A stretch of 47,831 nucleotides of DNA from Pirellulales bacterium (GCA_016935315.1 JAFGRD010000166.1:1-47831), one strand, 5' to 3'. Shown: positions 26,421-35,838, counted from the first letter of the stretch. Notes: generated by a model from the sequence alone, not told the origin. Numbers and translations are program-made.

Positions 26421-29400
26421 CTACCGTTTCGTGCCCGCGGCGTCGAAAATCTGGTCGAACCGTCGGCGGATTTGCCGAGTGGACTTCTCGAAGTCGGCCA
26501 GCAGGGCGTCACTGCCGCCGTAGCGGAGGAGGCGGGCCAGCTTGTTCAGCTCGGTAGGACCGCCGGGGAGCTTGTCCCGAGCGGTCGAATTCATCAAACG
26601 CAGACCGCCCTCGATGGTGCGCAGCAGCCGATAGCTGTCGCGGAAGAACGCGCGGTCTTCGGCGGACAGGAAGCCCTCGGCGTGCAGCGCGTCCAACGCC
26701 TGCAGCGTGTTCGACTCGTGGATGCCGGGCTGGTGGCGTCCGTGTTTCAGTTGGAGCATCTGCACCAGGAACTCGATATCCACAATGCCGCCCGGCCCGC
26801 GTTTCAGATCACCCGTATCGGCCGTCTTCTGAAGCCGCTGGCGCATCGCGCGAACCTCGTCGGCGTCGCGGCGGCGCCAGCGATGGGCAAAGGCCGCCTT
26901 GGCCACGGCCGACATGGTCGCTTTGGCCGCGCGGGCCGAGCCATACACCACCCGGGCCTTGCACAGCGCCTGGCGCTCCCAGAGTTGGCCCTGGCCTTCG
27001 GCGAAGTATCGGGCGAATTCGGCCAGCGAGGTGGCCAGCGGGCCGCTCTTGCCCGTGGGGCGAAGCCTCGCATCGACCTCGAAAAGCCGCCCGTAGGCGC
27101 TCAGACGGCTGGTCGTCGAGACAATCCGCCGGCCCAGTTCGCTGAAGAAGTGCTGGTTGGTCGTGCTCCCGTCGGCCGGGCGGCCGGCGCCCGGCACGGT
27201 GTTTCCGTCGGCTTCGTAGAGAAACACCAGGTCGAGATCGCTGTGGTAGTTCATTTCCCGCCCGCCGAACTTCCCCATCGCCAGAATGACCATTTCGCAA
27301 GCCTTCCCTGCCCGGCGGCCTTCGCCAATCTGCGGGCGGCCGAAGCGGGTGACGAGCCGCGCGTACTCGCGCTCGGCGATCTGCACCAGGCAGGTTTCGG
27401 CGACGTCGGACAGCACGCCGGTGATGGCCCCAACGTCTTCCTTGCCCAGCAGATCGCGCACCCCGACGCGGAGCTGCTGGTCGTTCTTGTAACTGTGCAG
27501 GATCGGGTCGAGGTCCTCGGCGCCCCGCGTCAAGTGGCGAACGGTCCGTTGCAGCAACTCGCGGGTCGGCAGCTTGTCGAGCACCAGGCTGTCCATCAGG
27601 CCATCGATCATGCCGGGATTGCTGGTCAGGATGCCGGAAAGGTAGGGGCTGTAGGCGCACAGGTCGACGTAGAGCCGCAGGCTGGGCGGGTTGAAGCTGA
27701 ACAGCTCCCAGAGCACGCCCTTGCCGCCCAGCGAGCTGCTGACCTGGTCGAGGTTGACCAGCGTCGCGTCGGGATCGGGCGTGGCGGCCACCGCCGCCAG
27801 CAACGGCGGAGCGATAGCCGCCAGGAAGTGCCGGCAACGGCGCGTGGAGAGAAAACGGATCCTCTCTTCCGCCAGCGCCATCAGGTTGCGATAGGCCTGC
27901 GTGACGTCGCGGAAGGGGTACTTGCCCAGGACTTCGGCGATTTGCGATTCGGGCGGATCGGGATCGAGCACGAGGTCCACCTCGGCCTGGGCCGCCGTCT
28001 CGTCGCGAAACGCGTCGTGCAACAGGTGGTCGAGGATCCTGCGGTTCAGCGCCGTCTTGGTGCGGTAGTCGGCCTCGAAGACCTCCAGAGCCGTACGCTG
28101 CGGCGTGGGGACGTAGTCCATCCGAAGCGCCAGCTTGCCCAGCTCGTCGCGATCGGACGGCAGCATGTGCGTTTGCAGATCGAACATGATCTGCAAACGG
28201 TGCTCGATCTTGCGGAGGAAGCTGTAGTTCTCCACAAGCAGCATGTACTCCTGGTTGCTGAGGCAGCCGACCCGCTCGAGCTGCGCGATGGCGTCCAGGG
28301 TGTTGCCGGTGCGCAGCTTGGGCAGATCGGCACCGTTGAGCAATTGGAGAAACTGGATCACGAACTCGACGTCGCGGATGCCGCCGTGCCCGGTCTTCAC
28401 GTCGCGCTGGTCGGCGCCCACGTCGTGCGTTTGCTGCTCGATGCGCCGCTTCAAGGCCTTGATTTCGCTGATGTCCGCCCGGCTCAGATAGCGGCGGTAG
28501 ACCCAGGGAGCAAGCGCCGCGAGGAACTGCTCGCCCAACTCAAGATCGCCGGCGACGGGACGCGCCTTGAGGTAGGCCTGTCGCTCCCAGGTGCGGCCGC
28601 GAACGTCGTAGTACTCCGACGCGCCGGCGACGCTCTGGACCATCGGGCCGCGCTGCCCCTCGGGACGCAGCCGCAGATCGACCCGATAGGCGTAGCCCAG
28701 TCCGGTCGGCTCGGTCAGCAAATGAACCAGCTCCCGGCCGAGCTGATTGAAGAACTCGGCGTTGGTGATCTGCCGCTGGCCGTCGGTCACACCGTCGCCG
28801 TCGTAGAGGAAAATCAGATCGATATCGCTGGAGTAGTTCAACTCCAGGCCGCCGAGTTTGCCCAACCCCAGCACGACGAACCGCGCCGGCTTGCCGTCGG
28901 GTGCAATGGGCGTGCCGCGTCGCTGCCGGAGCTTGCGCCAGGCGGCTCGCAAACCGGCCTCCAGAATCGCGTCGGCCAGCAGCGAGATCTGCGCGGTGAC
29001 CTTGCGCAAAGGCTGCCCGCGGATAATGTCGCCGTAGGCGATCCGCAACGTCTCGCGGTGCTTGAAACGGCGCAGGGCCGCCTGTACGGTCGTCTCGTGG
29101 TCCAGCGCCTCGACCTCGGCCACGAGATCCCCCACCAGGTCTGCCCGCGCCACCGGTTGGCCTTCCGTCAGCCGCAGCAGATCGAAGCTCTCCGGGTCGG
29201 TAACCAGCAGGTCGCTGAAGTGCTGGCTGGTGGCGAACATTTGCAGCAGGTCGGGCATGGCGGTCGGATCGCGTTCGAAGAGCGTCCCCATCGCCAGCGG
29301 GTTTCGCCCGGCCGCCACGAAACGCCCGAGGTTGTTCAACGCCATGTCCGGATCGGCACAACCGGCCAGATGCTCTTCGAGCTGGGCGCAGACCACCGCC

Positions 29401-29543
29401 AGCAGATCGAACGTCAGCCCGGTGGCGGCGATTTGCAGCAGGCACGCGTGGGCCCGCTTCACGTCGCGCAGGCCCAAGCCGAGCAGCCACGCGGCCGCGG
29501 CGGCGGGATCGTCGAGATACTGGCGAACGGAGGTGACGTCCAT
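26421..29543 (-). CDS. glnE: Bifunctional glutamine synthetase adenylyltransferase / adenylyl-removing enzyme
   Basis: 1040-residue GlnE, which adds or removes AMP on glutamine synthetase under PII control. It has the expected two nucleotidyltransferase halves: GLGKLGGLELNYSSDIDLIF near residue 225 and MGKFGGREMNYHSDLDLVF near residue 765. After each come the R-x-R-P-G/T segments (DLRLRPEGQRGP, DARLRPTGKSGP) and GGIRDVEF / GGIVDIEF helical regions. The length is in the normal range (about 950-1040). Its operon partner is not evident; miaB lies just upstream on the same strand. Confidence 0.95.
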   Translation of the reverse strand: MDVTSVRQYLDDPAAAAAWLLGLGLRDVKRAHACLLQIAATGLTFDLLAVVCAQLEEHLAGCADPDMALNNLGRFVAAGRNPLAMGTLFERDPTAMPDLLQMFATSQHFSDLLVTDPESFDLLRLTEGQPVARADLVGDLVAEVEALDHETTVQAALRRFKHRETLRIAYGDIIRGQPLRKVTAQISLLADAILEAGLRAAWRKLRQRRGTPIAPDGKPARFVVLGLGKLGGLELNYSSDIDLIFLYDGDGVTDGQRQITNAEFFNQLGRELVHLLTEPTGLGYAYRVDLRLRPEGQRGPMVQSVAGASEYYDVRGRTWERQAYLKARPVAGDLELGEQFLAALAPWVYRRYLSRADISEIKALKRRIEQQTHDVGADQRDVKTGHGGIRDVEFVIQFLQLLNGADLPKLRTGNTLDAIAQLERVGCLSNQEYMLLVENYSFLRKIEHRLQIMFDLQTHMLPSDRDELGKLALRMDYVPTPQRTALEVFEADYRTKTALNRRILDHLLHDAFRDETAAQAEVDLVLDPDPPESQIAEVLGKYPFRDVTQAYRNLMALAEERIRFLSTRRCRHFLAAIAPPLLAAVAATPDPDATLVNLDQVSSSLGGKGVLWELFSFNPPSLRLYVDLCAYSPYLSGILTSNPGMIDGLMDSLVLDKLPTRELLQRTVRHLTRGAEDLDPILHSYKNDQQLRVGVRDLLGKEDVGAITGVLSDVAETCLVQIAEREYARLVTRFGRPQIGEGRRAGKACEMVILAMGKFGGREMNYHSDLDLVFLYEADGNTVPGAGRPADGSTTNQHFFSELGRRIVSTTSRLSAYGRLFEVDARLRPTGKSGPLATSLAEFARYFAEGQGQLWERQALCKARVVYGSARAAKATMSAVAKAAFAHRWRRRDADEVRAMRQRLQKTADTGDLKRGPGGIVDIEFLVQMLQLKHGRHQPGIHESNTLQALDALHAEGFLSAEDRAFFRDSYRLLRTIEGGLRLMNSTARDKLPGGPTELNKLARLLRYGGSDALLADFEKSTRQIRRRFDQIFDAAGTKR

Positions 29544-29588
29544 CGCGTTGTGTTGCCTGCGGCGCGAAAGCGACCTGGCGCTGCAGCC

Positions 29589-30968
29589 CTAACGGATTCG
29601 GCCGAACAGCGTGAACGCATCGACCTTCTCGATCTCCACGGCCAGGATCTGCCCGGCCAGGCGCGGCGGGCCGTCGAACACGACGATCCGGTCGTCCACG
29701 GTGCGCCCGCCCAATTGTACCACATGGCCGTTGTCCGGTTGTTTGCGGCCCGCCTTGCTGGGGCCCTCCACGAGAATCTCCACCGATCGGCCGACCAACG
29801 GCTGGTTGTCCCGGAGACTGATCGCGTTCTGGATCGCCAGCAGCTCGTTGTTCCGCCGCCGCTTCACCTCGTCGGGCACGTCGTCCGCGTACAGTTCAAC
29901 GGCCTTGGTTTTCGGGCGGGGGCTGTACTTGAAGATGAAACTGTTCTTGAAACGGCCCTCGCGGAGCAACGCGATCGTCCGGTCGAAATCCTCGTCCGTC
30001 TCGCCGGGAAAACCGACGATGAAGTCGCTGGTGATCGCCACCTCGGGAATCGTCTCTCGGATGCGGCAGAGCATCTCGCGATAGGCTTCGGCCGTATAAC
30101 CGCGTTTCATCCGCCGCAGGATCCGGTCCGATCCGCTCTGGGCCGGCACGTGCAGGTAGGGCGAGACCTTCGGCAAGTCGCGAACCGCCTGGAGCAGCTC
30201 GTCGCTCACGTGCCGGGGGTGGTTGGTCACAAACTTCAAACGCCGCAGCCCCTCGACGGCGTCCAGCCGCAACAGCAAATCGGCCAGCCGGAGCTTCCGG
30301 CCGCGGTCGTCCCGGTAGCTGTTGACCGTCTGACCCAGCAGGGTGACTTCGAGGCAGCCCTGATCGGCCAGGCCGCGGACCTCCGCTTCGATCTCCTCGG
30401 CCGGCCGGCTCTGCTCGGGCCCCCGCACGCTGGGAACCACGCAGTACGTGCAGAACTTGTCGCAGCCGAACATGATCCGCACCATGGCCTGGTACGGCGT
30501 CGGTCGGGTCTCGGCGATCCGCAGCGGATCGTGCCGCTCGAAACTCTGCTGGACGGAAACCCGGTTGCCCGCGTTGCGGTCCAGGCTCACCTCCAGCAAC
30601 GGCCCCTCGCCCGCGGCGATCCGCTCCAACAGCGCCGGCAGCCGGCCCAACTGCCCGGGACCTACCACCAGATCGACGTGGGGCGCGCGGTGGAAAATGC
30701 CCTGCCGGTCCTTCTGGGCCATGCAGCCCAAGACACCGACGATCTTCTGCGGATGTCGGTCCTTGATGCGTTTCAGCCGGCCCAGGGCACTGTAGATCTT
30801 GTCCTCGGCGTGCTGGCGGACGCTGCAGGTGTTGAACAGGATCGTGTCGGCCTTGCGGGGACTATCGACCAACTCGTAGCCGGCCCGCAACAAGTCGGCG
30901 GCCACCAACTCGCTGTCGAGCACGTTCATCTGGCAGCCGACTGTCTGGATGTAGAGGCGTTTGGACAT
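29589..30968 (-). CDS. miaB: tRNA-2-methylthio-N6-dimethylallyladenosine synthase MiaB
   Basis: 459-residue radical-SAM methylthiotransferase acting on i6A37 of tRNA. The N-terminal MTTase domain starts MSKRLYIQTVGCQMNVLDSE. The radical SAM cluster is CDKFCTYCVVPSVRG (C-x3-C-x2-C). Later come PYLHVPAQSGSDRILRRMKR and SDFIVGFPGETDEDF, and the end is a TRAM domain. ATG 30968 is chosen; a TTG nine bases earlier is less likely. No ribosome binding site is obvious. A small membrane-protein gene lies directly upstream. Confidence 0.95.
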   Translation of the reverse strand: MSKRLYIQTVGCQMNVLDSELVAADLLRAGYELVDSPRKADTILFNTCSVRQHAEDKIYSALGRLKRIKDRHPQKIVGVLGCMAQKDRQGIFHRAPHVDLVVGPGQLGRLPALLERIAAGEGPLLEVSLDRNAGNRVSVQQSFERHDPLRIAETRPTPYQAMVRIMFGCDKFCTYCVVPSVRGPEQSRPAEEIEAEVRGLADQGCLEVTLLGQTVNSYRDDRGRKLRLADLLLRLDAVEGLRRLKFVTNHPRHVSDELLQAVRDLPKVSPYLHVPAQSGSDRILRRMKRGYTAEAYREMLCRIRETIPEVAITSDFIVGFPGETDEDFDRTIALLREGRFKNSFIFKYSPRPKTKAVELYADDVPDEVKRRRNNELLAIQNAISLRDNQPLVGRSVEILVEGPSKAGRKQPDNGHVVQLGGRTVDDRIVVFDGPPRLAGQILAVEIEKVDAFTLFGRIR

Positions 30969-30986
30969 CAAGGGCAAGAGGTTGCG

Positions 30987-31172
30987 TTACGCGGCTCGCT
31001 GACGCTTGGTCTCCCGCTGCCTGCGCTTCTTTTCTATTTTCACCTCCTCGCGGAACTTGGCCAGCAACTGGTTGCGGCGCCGGACCATCAGCCGGACCAG
31101 CGTCATCGTGGCCACGTAGGCAGCCACCATCAGCAGGGCCACGTCCCAACCATCCATGTTTCCCATCGCCAT
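30987..31172 (-). CDS. Small single-span membrane protein, function unknown
   Basis: 61-residue protein with one transmembrane helix (VALLMVAAYVATMTLVRLMV) followed by a strongly basic tail (RRRNQLLAKFREEVKIEKK). AGGATGAG sits just upstream, but three ATG codons near the start make the exact start uncertain. It ends 19 bases before miaB, so it is probably co-transcribed with it. It is not recognised as a named family. The arrangement suggests a real short gene, not a chance frame. Confidence 0.6.
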   Translation of the reverse strand: MAMGNMDGWDVALLMVAAYVATMTLVRLMVRRRNQLLAKFREEVKIEKKRRQRETKRQRAA

Positions 31173-31199
31173 CTCATCCTGACAGGTGCGATCCGAGGA

Positions 31200-31304
31200 T
31201 TATTGACGCCTGCCCAGTCAATGCGCGAAGGCGACCCACGGCCGCCCGATTTTTCCGGCCTCCCGTGGGTCGGCCTGGATCCTTCACAATGCAAACATCA
31301 ATAA
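31200..31304. repeat. 105-bp MITE-like palindromic element, copy 2
   Basis: It starts TTATTGACGCCTGC and ends TGCAAACATCAATAA, so its ends are imperfect inverted repeats. A perfect 9-bp stem GACCCACGG/CCGTGGGTC lies inside (31233-31241 with 31263-31271). Each half can pair with the other for about 50 bp. It lies 27 bases upstream of the small membrane-protein start codon. Confidence 0.8.
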
Positions 31305-31555
31305 GACTGGATTCTATCCCAACCCGTAGCCCGTCGCGAGGGCAATTCACCCGGGCCGATAGAACGCAAGCCGGGCCGACGGAGGCCTTCCGTGTCGCAG
31401 AAGGCCGAATTCGTCGATTTACGCAACCCGTCCAGTAGCCATGGGTTGCGATTCAACAGCAAGCCCCCTCGCGATCGCGATTCTTCCGTGGCGAGTGCTG
31501 CCTCGGGCCGGACGGGCGGTCTGCACACTCCCACCCGGACCGCGATGAACCAGCG

Positions 31556-31589
31556 AAAAAGCCCCACCGGTGAAGACACCGATGGGGCT
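31556..31589 (-). terminator. Intrinsic terminator of the vWA/PEP-CTERM gene
   Basis: On the minus strand AGCCCCATCGGTG and CACCGGTGGGGCT form a strong stem with a TCTT loop and one mismatch, followed by TTTTT. It lies about 28 bases after the stop codon of the PEP-CTERM gene. Confidence 0.85.
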
Positions 31590-31617
31590 TGCTTGGGTAC
31601 AAACCAGTAGACAACAC

Positions 31618-32637
31618 TCAGGCCGTCCTGCGGCGACGATACCGGCCGTAGGCGAGGCCGATGGCGCCCAGCAGCGACCAGATCACCACGGTGGCGGGCT
31701 CGGGGATGACGGTCCCGTAAAGGGTGAGATCCGCAGTCGCCTCACTCCCGTCGGTCCCGTAGGCCTTGACCGAGAAGACGTTGGCCCCGGCGACCATCGT
31801 CCAATTGGGCAGGACGAAGTTGCCCAGCCCGTCGGTGGCGATACCCGTGATCACCACCCCGTTGGGAAGCGTGACGTCCACCTGCTGCACTCCGACGAGG
31901 CTTCCGCCGGTGCCGTCGAAGATGCCCTGCAACGCGGTCAGATCCGACGCATCGGTATAGATGCCGTGGTCGTCGGCCGTCCCATAGATGTCATCCACAC
32001 CGTTGACGATGGCCTGCATGACCGAGACGCTGTGGCTGCTCGAAATCCCCACCGAGTGAACCGCATCCACGCCGGCGACGATGGCGTTGTCTGCCGCCTG
32101 GTCGGCCAGGGATTGGGTCGAGCCGCCGTCCGAAGTCACCACCATCATCTGCGCGCGCCCCACGGTATGGTGAACGCCCGTCAATTCCGCGGTGGCCTGG
32201 TTGATTCCGTCGCGAATGTCCGTGCCGCCGGAGGCGTCGACCGAGTTGATCGCCGCGATGACGAGGGCCTTGTCACTACTCAGCGCCGTCAGCACGCGGA
32301 CGGTATTCGCGTCCGAATCGTACTCGATGACCGCCACGGAGGTCGTGTCCAAAGGCAGGGCGTTGACCAGGGCGATTGCCGCGTCCTTTTGGGCCTGTTG
32401 GCGCCCGTAGGAAGACATGCTGCCCGAGGAGTCCAGAACCAAGGCCAGGTCCAAGCCGGCCCCTCCAACCGTGCCGCTGGCCCCGGCCTGCCCATTCGGG
32501 TTCACCACGGTCCCGGCCAGGTACGAACTCCCGTCCGGCGGTGCGACCCAACCGACCGAGACTGCCGCCATCGCCGGCCCGGTTGCCAACAGGGCGACAA
32601 TCGCGGCAGCCGAAAAGACAATCTTTCTACTAAACAT
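31618..32637 (-). CDS. Secreted von Willebrand A domain protein with PEP-CTERM sorting signal
   Basis: 339-residue exported protein. A signal peptide (ATGPAMAAVS) is followed by a vWA domain with the MIDAS motif DSSGSMS and SGGTDIRDGI. A beta-sandwich (VDVTLPNGVVITG) comes next, and the protein ends with VIPEPATVVIWSLLG and a basic tail, a PEP-CTERM signal processed by an exosortase. It is likely surface-attached or matrix-associated and binds a ligand through a metal ion. GGGAGGA just before the ATG is a good ribosome binding site. An intrinsic terminator follows, so it appears monocistronic. No exosortase gene is in the window. Confidence 0.88.
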   Translation of the reverse strand: MFSRKIVFSAAAIVALLATGPAMAAVSVGWVAPPDGSSYLAGTVVNPNGQAGASGTVGGAGLDLALVLDSSGSMSSYGRQQAQKDAAIALVNALPLDTTSVAVIEYDSDANTVRVLTALSSDKALVIAAINSVDASGGTDIRDGINQATAELTGVHHTVGRAQMMVVTSDGGSTQSLADQAADNAIVAGVDAVHSVGISSSHSVSVMQAIVNGVDDIYGTADDHGIYTDASDLTALQGIFDGTGGSLVGVQQVDVTLPNGVVITGIATDGLGNFVLPNWTMVAGANVFSVKAYGTDGSEATADLTLYGTVIPEPATVVIWSLLGAIGLAYGRYRRRRTA

Positions 32638-32858
32638 TTAGTCCTCCCTTGGGGTTTGTAAAATGCCACAAAGTTGCTTAAAGCCCCTAGTTGTCACAGA
32701 CAATTAGGCCGCCGCCCCCCCAGACTGGGACAAGTCAAAAAAGAATTGGGGCAAAAACGGCCCCACTGAGGGGGGCAGGCGCCCTGGCTTACCAGAATCG
32801 AACCGACGACAGACCCTACGCAATTCGCGGCGAGTCCCGCTCGGTCGCTGCCGCCTGA

Positions 32859-33893
32859 CTATCCCTTCCGCCCGAGCATCCGATCCAACGCGTCCGACGT
32901 CTGGTACACCAGAGCCTCAGGCCAATGGGGGAAGGGGTTGAAGTACTCGAAGGTCAGGTAGCCGCGGTAGCCGATCTGGTCCAGCGAGGCGATCACCCGC
33001 GGCCAATCGGTCGTGCCGTCCAGCAGCGGCCGGAACGCGTTGAGATTGAACTCGTGGGCTCGCTTCGAGTACTCCTTCAGGTGCGTGTTGCGGATCCGCT
33101 TGCCGAGCATCGGAATCCAGTGCTCCGGGAAGTGATACTGCATGATGTTGCCCGTGTCGAAGTGCACCCGGACGTGCTCCGACTGGAAGCTGTCGACAAA
33201 CGCGTTCATCTCCTGCGGACTGTGCAAGAAGCCGTTGGCGAAGATGTTCTCGATGTTCAGGTAGACACCGGCCTTTTCGGCCTCGGGGATCAATTGGCGC
33301 ACGGCGTCCCGGGCGCGGCGGTCACAGACGTCGTGCGGCACGGGCGGGTCCTCGGCGAGCCACGGCACGTAGACCGCGCCGGGCACGACCAGCAGATTGG
33401 GCGTCTCCAACAGCCATGCCGCCCGGATCATCTTCGAGGCCAACTCCACGCCCCGTTTCCGCCGTTGCGGGTCGTGGTGGGTCAACGAATACGGCCAGAA
33501 CAGGAACGAGCAGAGGCCGCTGATTTCGATGCCCATCTTGCGGGCCGTCTGGCCGATGGTCCGAATGTCGGCCTCGGAGACCTCCGGCGACAGCTCGCCC
33601 TCCAAGGCGTAGTTGACCTCCACGCCGTCGAATCCGGCGTCCTTACAGAGCTGAAAACACTCTTTCAGCGACATCTTGTCGGGATGCGGCAATGCCCAAA
33701 GGTTGATTGATTTTTTCATGTCGTATCGCTTGGAGGGCGCTGTTTGGCTTGCCGGCGCCTCGGCCGGCGTCTCGGCCGAGGTGTCGGCCGCCAGACCCTG
33801 GGCCGCCACGAACGCGCTGCCGAAGGCGGCCGTGTAGGCCATCAGCTCTCGCCGGCTCAGTCTGGTGGAATCGTCGGGTGATTGGCCGGCCAT
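32859..33893 (-). CDS. Tat-exported sugar phosphate isomerase/epimerase-like protein
   Basis: 344-residue protein. The N-terminus has a Tat signal (STRLSRRELMAYTAAFGSAF), so it acts outside the cytoplasm. The rest is a xylose-isomerase-like TIM barrel with FDGVEVNYALEGELSP, NIENIFANGF, VHFDTGNIM, RNTHLKEYS and GYLTFEYFNPFP; the Glu, Asp, His and Glu of these segments would bind metal. Many planctomycete paralogues are annotated as isomerases, but the exported form may serve another sugar-related reaction. AGGAGG seven bases before the ATG fixes the start. Confidence 0.88.
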   Translation of the reverse strand: MAGQSPDDSTRLSRRELMAYTAAFGSAFVAAQGLAADTSAETPAEAPASQTAPSKRYDMKKSINLWALPHPDKMSLKECFQLCKDAGFDGVEVNYALEGELSPEVSEADIRTIGQTARKMGIEISGLCSFLFWPYSLTHHDPQRRKRGVELASKMIRAAWLLETPNLLVVPGAVYVPWLAEDPPVPHDVCDRRARDAVRQLIPEAEKAGVYLNIENIFANGFLHSPQEMNAFVDSFQSEHVRVHFDTGNIMQYHFPEHWIPMLGKRIRNTHLKEYSKRAHEFNLNAFRPLLDGTTDWPRVIASLDQIGYRGYLTFEYFNPFPHWPEALVYQTSDALDRMLGRKG

Positions 33894-34022
33894 GATAGGA
33901 CCTCCTGCGTGGGGAAACCGGGGCGTCGATCAACCGCTGCGGACTTGTCGCATTGTAGGGGCCGGCCGCACGTGCGGTCAACAAGCCGCTTGACGGGGTG
34001 TGTGGGATGGAGTAATGGTGAC

Positions 34023-34127
34023 TTATTCACGTCTGCATTGCGAACGATCAAGGCCGACCAAGCGGAGGCCGGGAGAATCGGGCTTCCGTGGGTCGCGCTC
34101 GCACATTGACCGTACAAACGTCAATAA
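34023..34127. repeat. 105-bp MITE-like palindromic element, copy 3 (inverted)
   Basis: It starts TTATTCACGTCTGC and ends GTACAAACGTCAATAA; reverse-complemented, it aligns with copy 2 over its full 105 bp. It ends two bases before the ATG of the radical SAM gene, so it forms that gene's 5' leader. Confidence 0.75.
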
Positions 34128-34129
34128 CG

Positions 34130-35566
34130 ATGCTCACGCTGATCAACACCAATCGCATGACGCCGCCGATCGCTCCGGTGGGCGTAGACTATGTCGCGGG
34201 AGCGGTGCGCCGGGCCGGGATCGACGTGGAGGTGCTCGACCTGGGACTGGCCGAAGACCCGCACGCGGCCATGGCCCAACATTTCGCCCGGCATCAGCCG
34301 CAACTGGTCGGCCTCTCGTTGCGTAACGTGGACGACTGTTTCTGGCCCAGCGGGGCGTCGTTTCTGCCCGGCTTGTGCGATACCGTGGCTGCCTTGCGGA
34401 CGCTGACCGCCGCCCCGATCGTGCTCGGCGGCGTGGGTTTTTCCATCTTCGCCCGGCGGGTCGTCGAGCAAACCAGCGCCGATTTCGGCATCCGTGGCGA
34501 CGGCGAGACCTCGCTGGTGGCGCTGCTGCAAGCCCTGCGCGCTGGCCGGGGATTCGGCCGCGTGGAGGGGCTGATCTGGCGCGATCGTGCAACCATCCGG
34601 GTGAATCCGCCCGCCTGGCCTGCCCGGCTGGACGTGCCCACCGAGCGGGACGCCGTGGACAACGCCGCCTATTTCCGCCGGGGTGGGCAGATCGGCGTCG
34701 AGACCAAGCGGGGCTGCTGCCGGCAGTGCGTCTACTGCGCCGACCCGCTGGCCAAGGGACCGGCGGCGCGGGTGCGCGAGCCGGCGGAAGTGGCCGACGA
34801 AGTCGAGGCGCTGCTGGGCCAGGGCATCGACGTGCTCCACCTGTGCGACTGCGAATTCAACATCCCGCCCGATCATGCCCGGGCCGTCTGCGACGAATTC
34901 ATCCGCCGGCGCCTCCGACAGCGCGTGCGGTGGTACACGTACATGGCCGTGACGCCCTTCGACGGAGACCTGGCCCGGCGGATGGCCGCCGCGGGTTGCG
35001 TGGGCATCAACTTCACCGGCGATGCGGCAGCGCAGGCGATGTTGACCTGCTACGGGCAGCCGCATCGCCCGGAGGACCTGGCCCATGCGGTACGACTCTG
35101 CAAGGAGCACGGCATGGCGGTGATGGTGGACCTGCTGCTGGGTGGTCCGGGCGAAACACCCCAAACCCTGTCCGAGACGATCCACTTCGTTCGCAGGCTC
35201 GCGCCCGACTGTGCCGGAGCCGCATTGGGAATCCGGGTCTATCCGAACACGGCGATGGAGCGGTTGGTCGCCGCCGAGGGACCGTGGCACTCCAACCTGA
35301 ACCTCCGCCACCATTACGAGGGCCCGGTGGACTTACTGAAGCCGACGTTCTACATCGCCGCCGCCTTGGGCGAGCACGCGGCAAGGCTGGTCCGCAAGCT
35401 GATCGACGGCGACCCGCGGTTCTTCGAGCCCGCAGACGAAACACCCGGCATCGGAACCGACCGGCAAGGCGACCACAACTACAACGAGAATCGGGAGCTG
35501 GTCGAAGCCATCGCGTCGGGTGCCCGGGGCGCCTATTGGGACATTCTACGGAAGCTGCGGACATAG
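34130..35566 (+). CDS. B12-binding domain radical SAM protein
   Basis: 478-residue protein with an N-terminal cobalamin-binding fold (LTLINTNRMTPPIAPVGVDY, then DVEVLDLGLAED) and a radical SAM domain with the cluster motif KRGCCRQCVYC (C-x3-C-x2-C). VLHLCDCEFNIPPDHA and GVLGINFTGD-like segments (CVGINFTGDA) follow in the barrel. Such enzymes methylate or rearrange diverse substrates, and none can be assigned here. ATG 34130 directly follows the MITE-like repeat. No Shine-Dalgarno is visible, since the repeat occupies its place. A longer frame to 34088 would read through the repeat. Confidence 0.85.
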   Translation: MLTLINTNRMTPPIAPVGVDYVAGAVRRAGIDVEVLDLGLAEDPHAAMAQHFARHQPQLVGLSLRNVDDCFWPSGASFLPGLCDTVAALRTLTAAPIVLGGVGFSIFARRVVEQTSADFGIRGDGETSLVALLQALRAGRGFGRVEGLIWRDRATIRVNPPAWPARLDVPTERDAVDNAAYFRRGGQIGVETKRGCCRQCVYCADPLAKGPAARVREPAEVADEVEALLGQGIDVLHLCDCEFNIPPDHARAVCDEFIRRRLRQRVRWYTYMAVTPFDGDLARRMAAAGCVGINFTGDAAAQAMLTCYGQPHRPEDLAHAVRLCKEHGMAVMVDLLLGGPGETPQTLSETIHFVRRLAPDCAGAALGIRVYPNTAMERLVAAEGPWHSNLNLRHHYEGPVDLLKPTFYIAAALGEHAARLVRKLIDGDPRFFEPADETPGIGTDRQGDHNYNENRELVEAIASGARGAYWDILRKLRT

Positions 35567-35588
35567 CCGGCCACCGGGACTTCCCGGG

Positions 35589-35615
35589 GAGTCTTGCGAC
35601 TTCGGCGGCAAGACT
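35589..35615 (+). terminator. Hairpin after the radical SAM gene
   Basis: GAGTCTTGC and GCAAGACTC form a perfect 9-bp stem with a 9-base loop, 22 bases after the stop codon. There is no T run, so it may protect or end the transcript in a factor-dependent way. The remaining 220 bases before the efflux genes contain no gene I can recognise. Confidence 0.5.
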
Positions 35616-35838
35616 CTCCGCGGCGCTGCGAATATCTTTGCGCGGCCGGCCGAAGGGCCGTCATGCCGGGGGGTGCGGTCGACGCCTCGACATGGGACCG
35701 GGTGGCAAATACACTGGAGTATTGGCGTCGCTTCGCGATTCTTCGCCGCCGCGGGTGCATTGGGGGCAGAGCCCGCCGGGCCGCGAGCGATTTCTTTCGG
35801 CCAAAATGCATTACCAACTCGACGGGTGGCTGCCAGCA

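Larger units (their letters stand above)
31173..31617. other. Intergenic region with MITE copy 2, two hairpins and a terminator
   Basis: No gene is recognisable in these 445 bp. They hold the 105-bp MITE-like element (31200-31304), a stem GGCCTTC/GAAGGCC (31384-31407), a perfect 8-bp stem CGCAACCC/GGGTTGCG (31423-31450) and the terminator at 31556-31589. Open frames crossing the region match nothing and overlap the repeats. Confidence 0.6.

Noticed and set aside
26247-31304. Plus-strand frame of nearly 1700 codons opposite glnE and miaB
   Set aside because: Antisense shadow; both genes on the minus strand are unambiguous.
32785-32815. tRNA T-arm-like sequence (GGTTCGATTC on the minus strand) near the end of the Tat isomerase gene
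   Set aside because: The stem is mostly wobble pairs and no acceptor, D or anticodon arm can be fitted around it, so no tRNA or attachment site is called.
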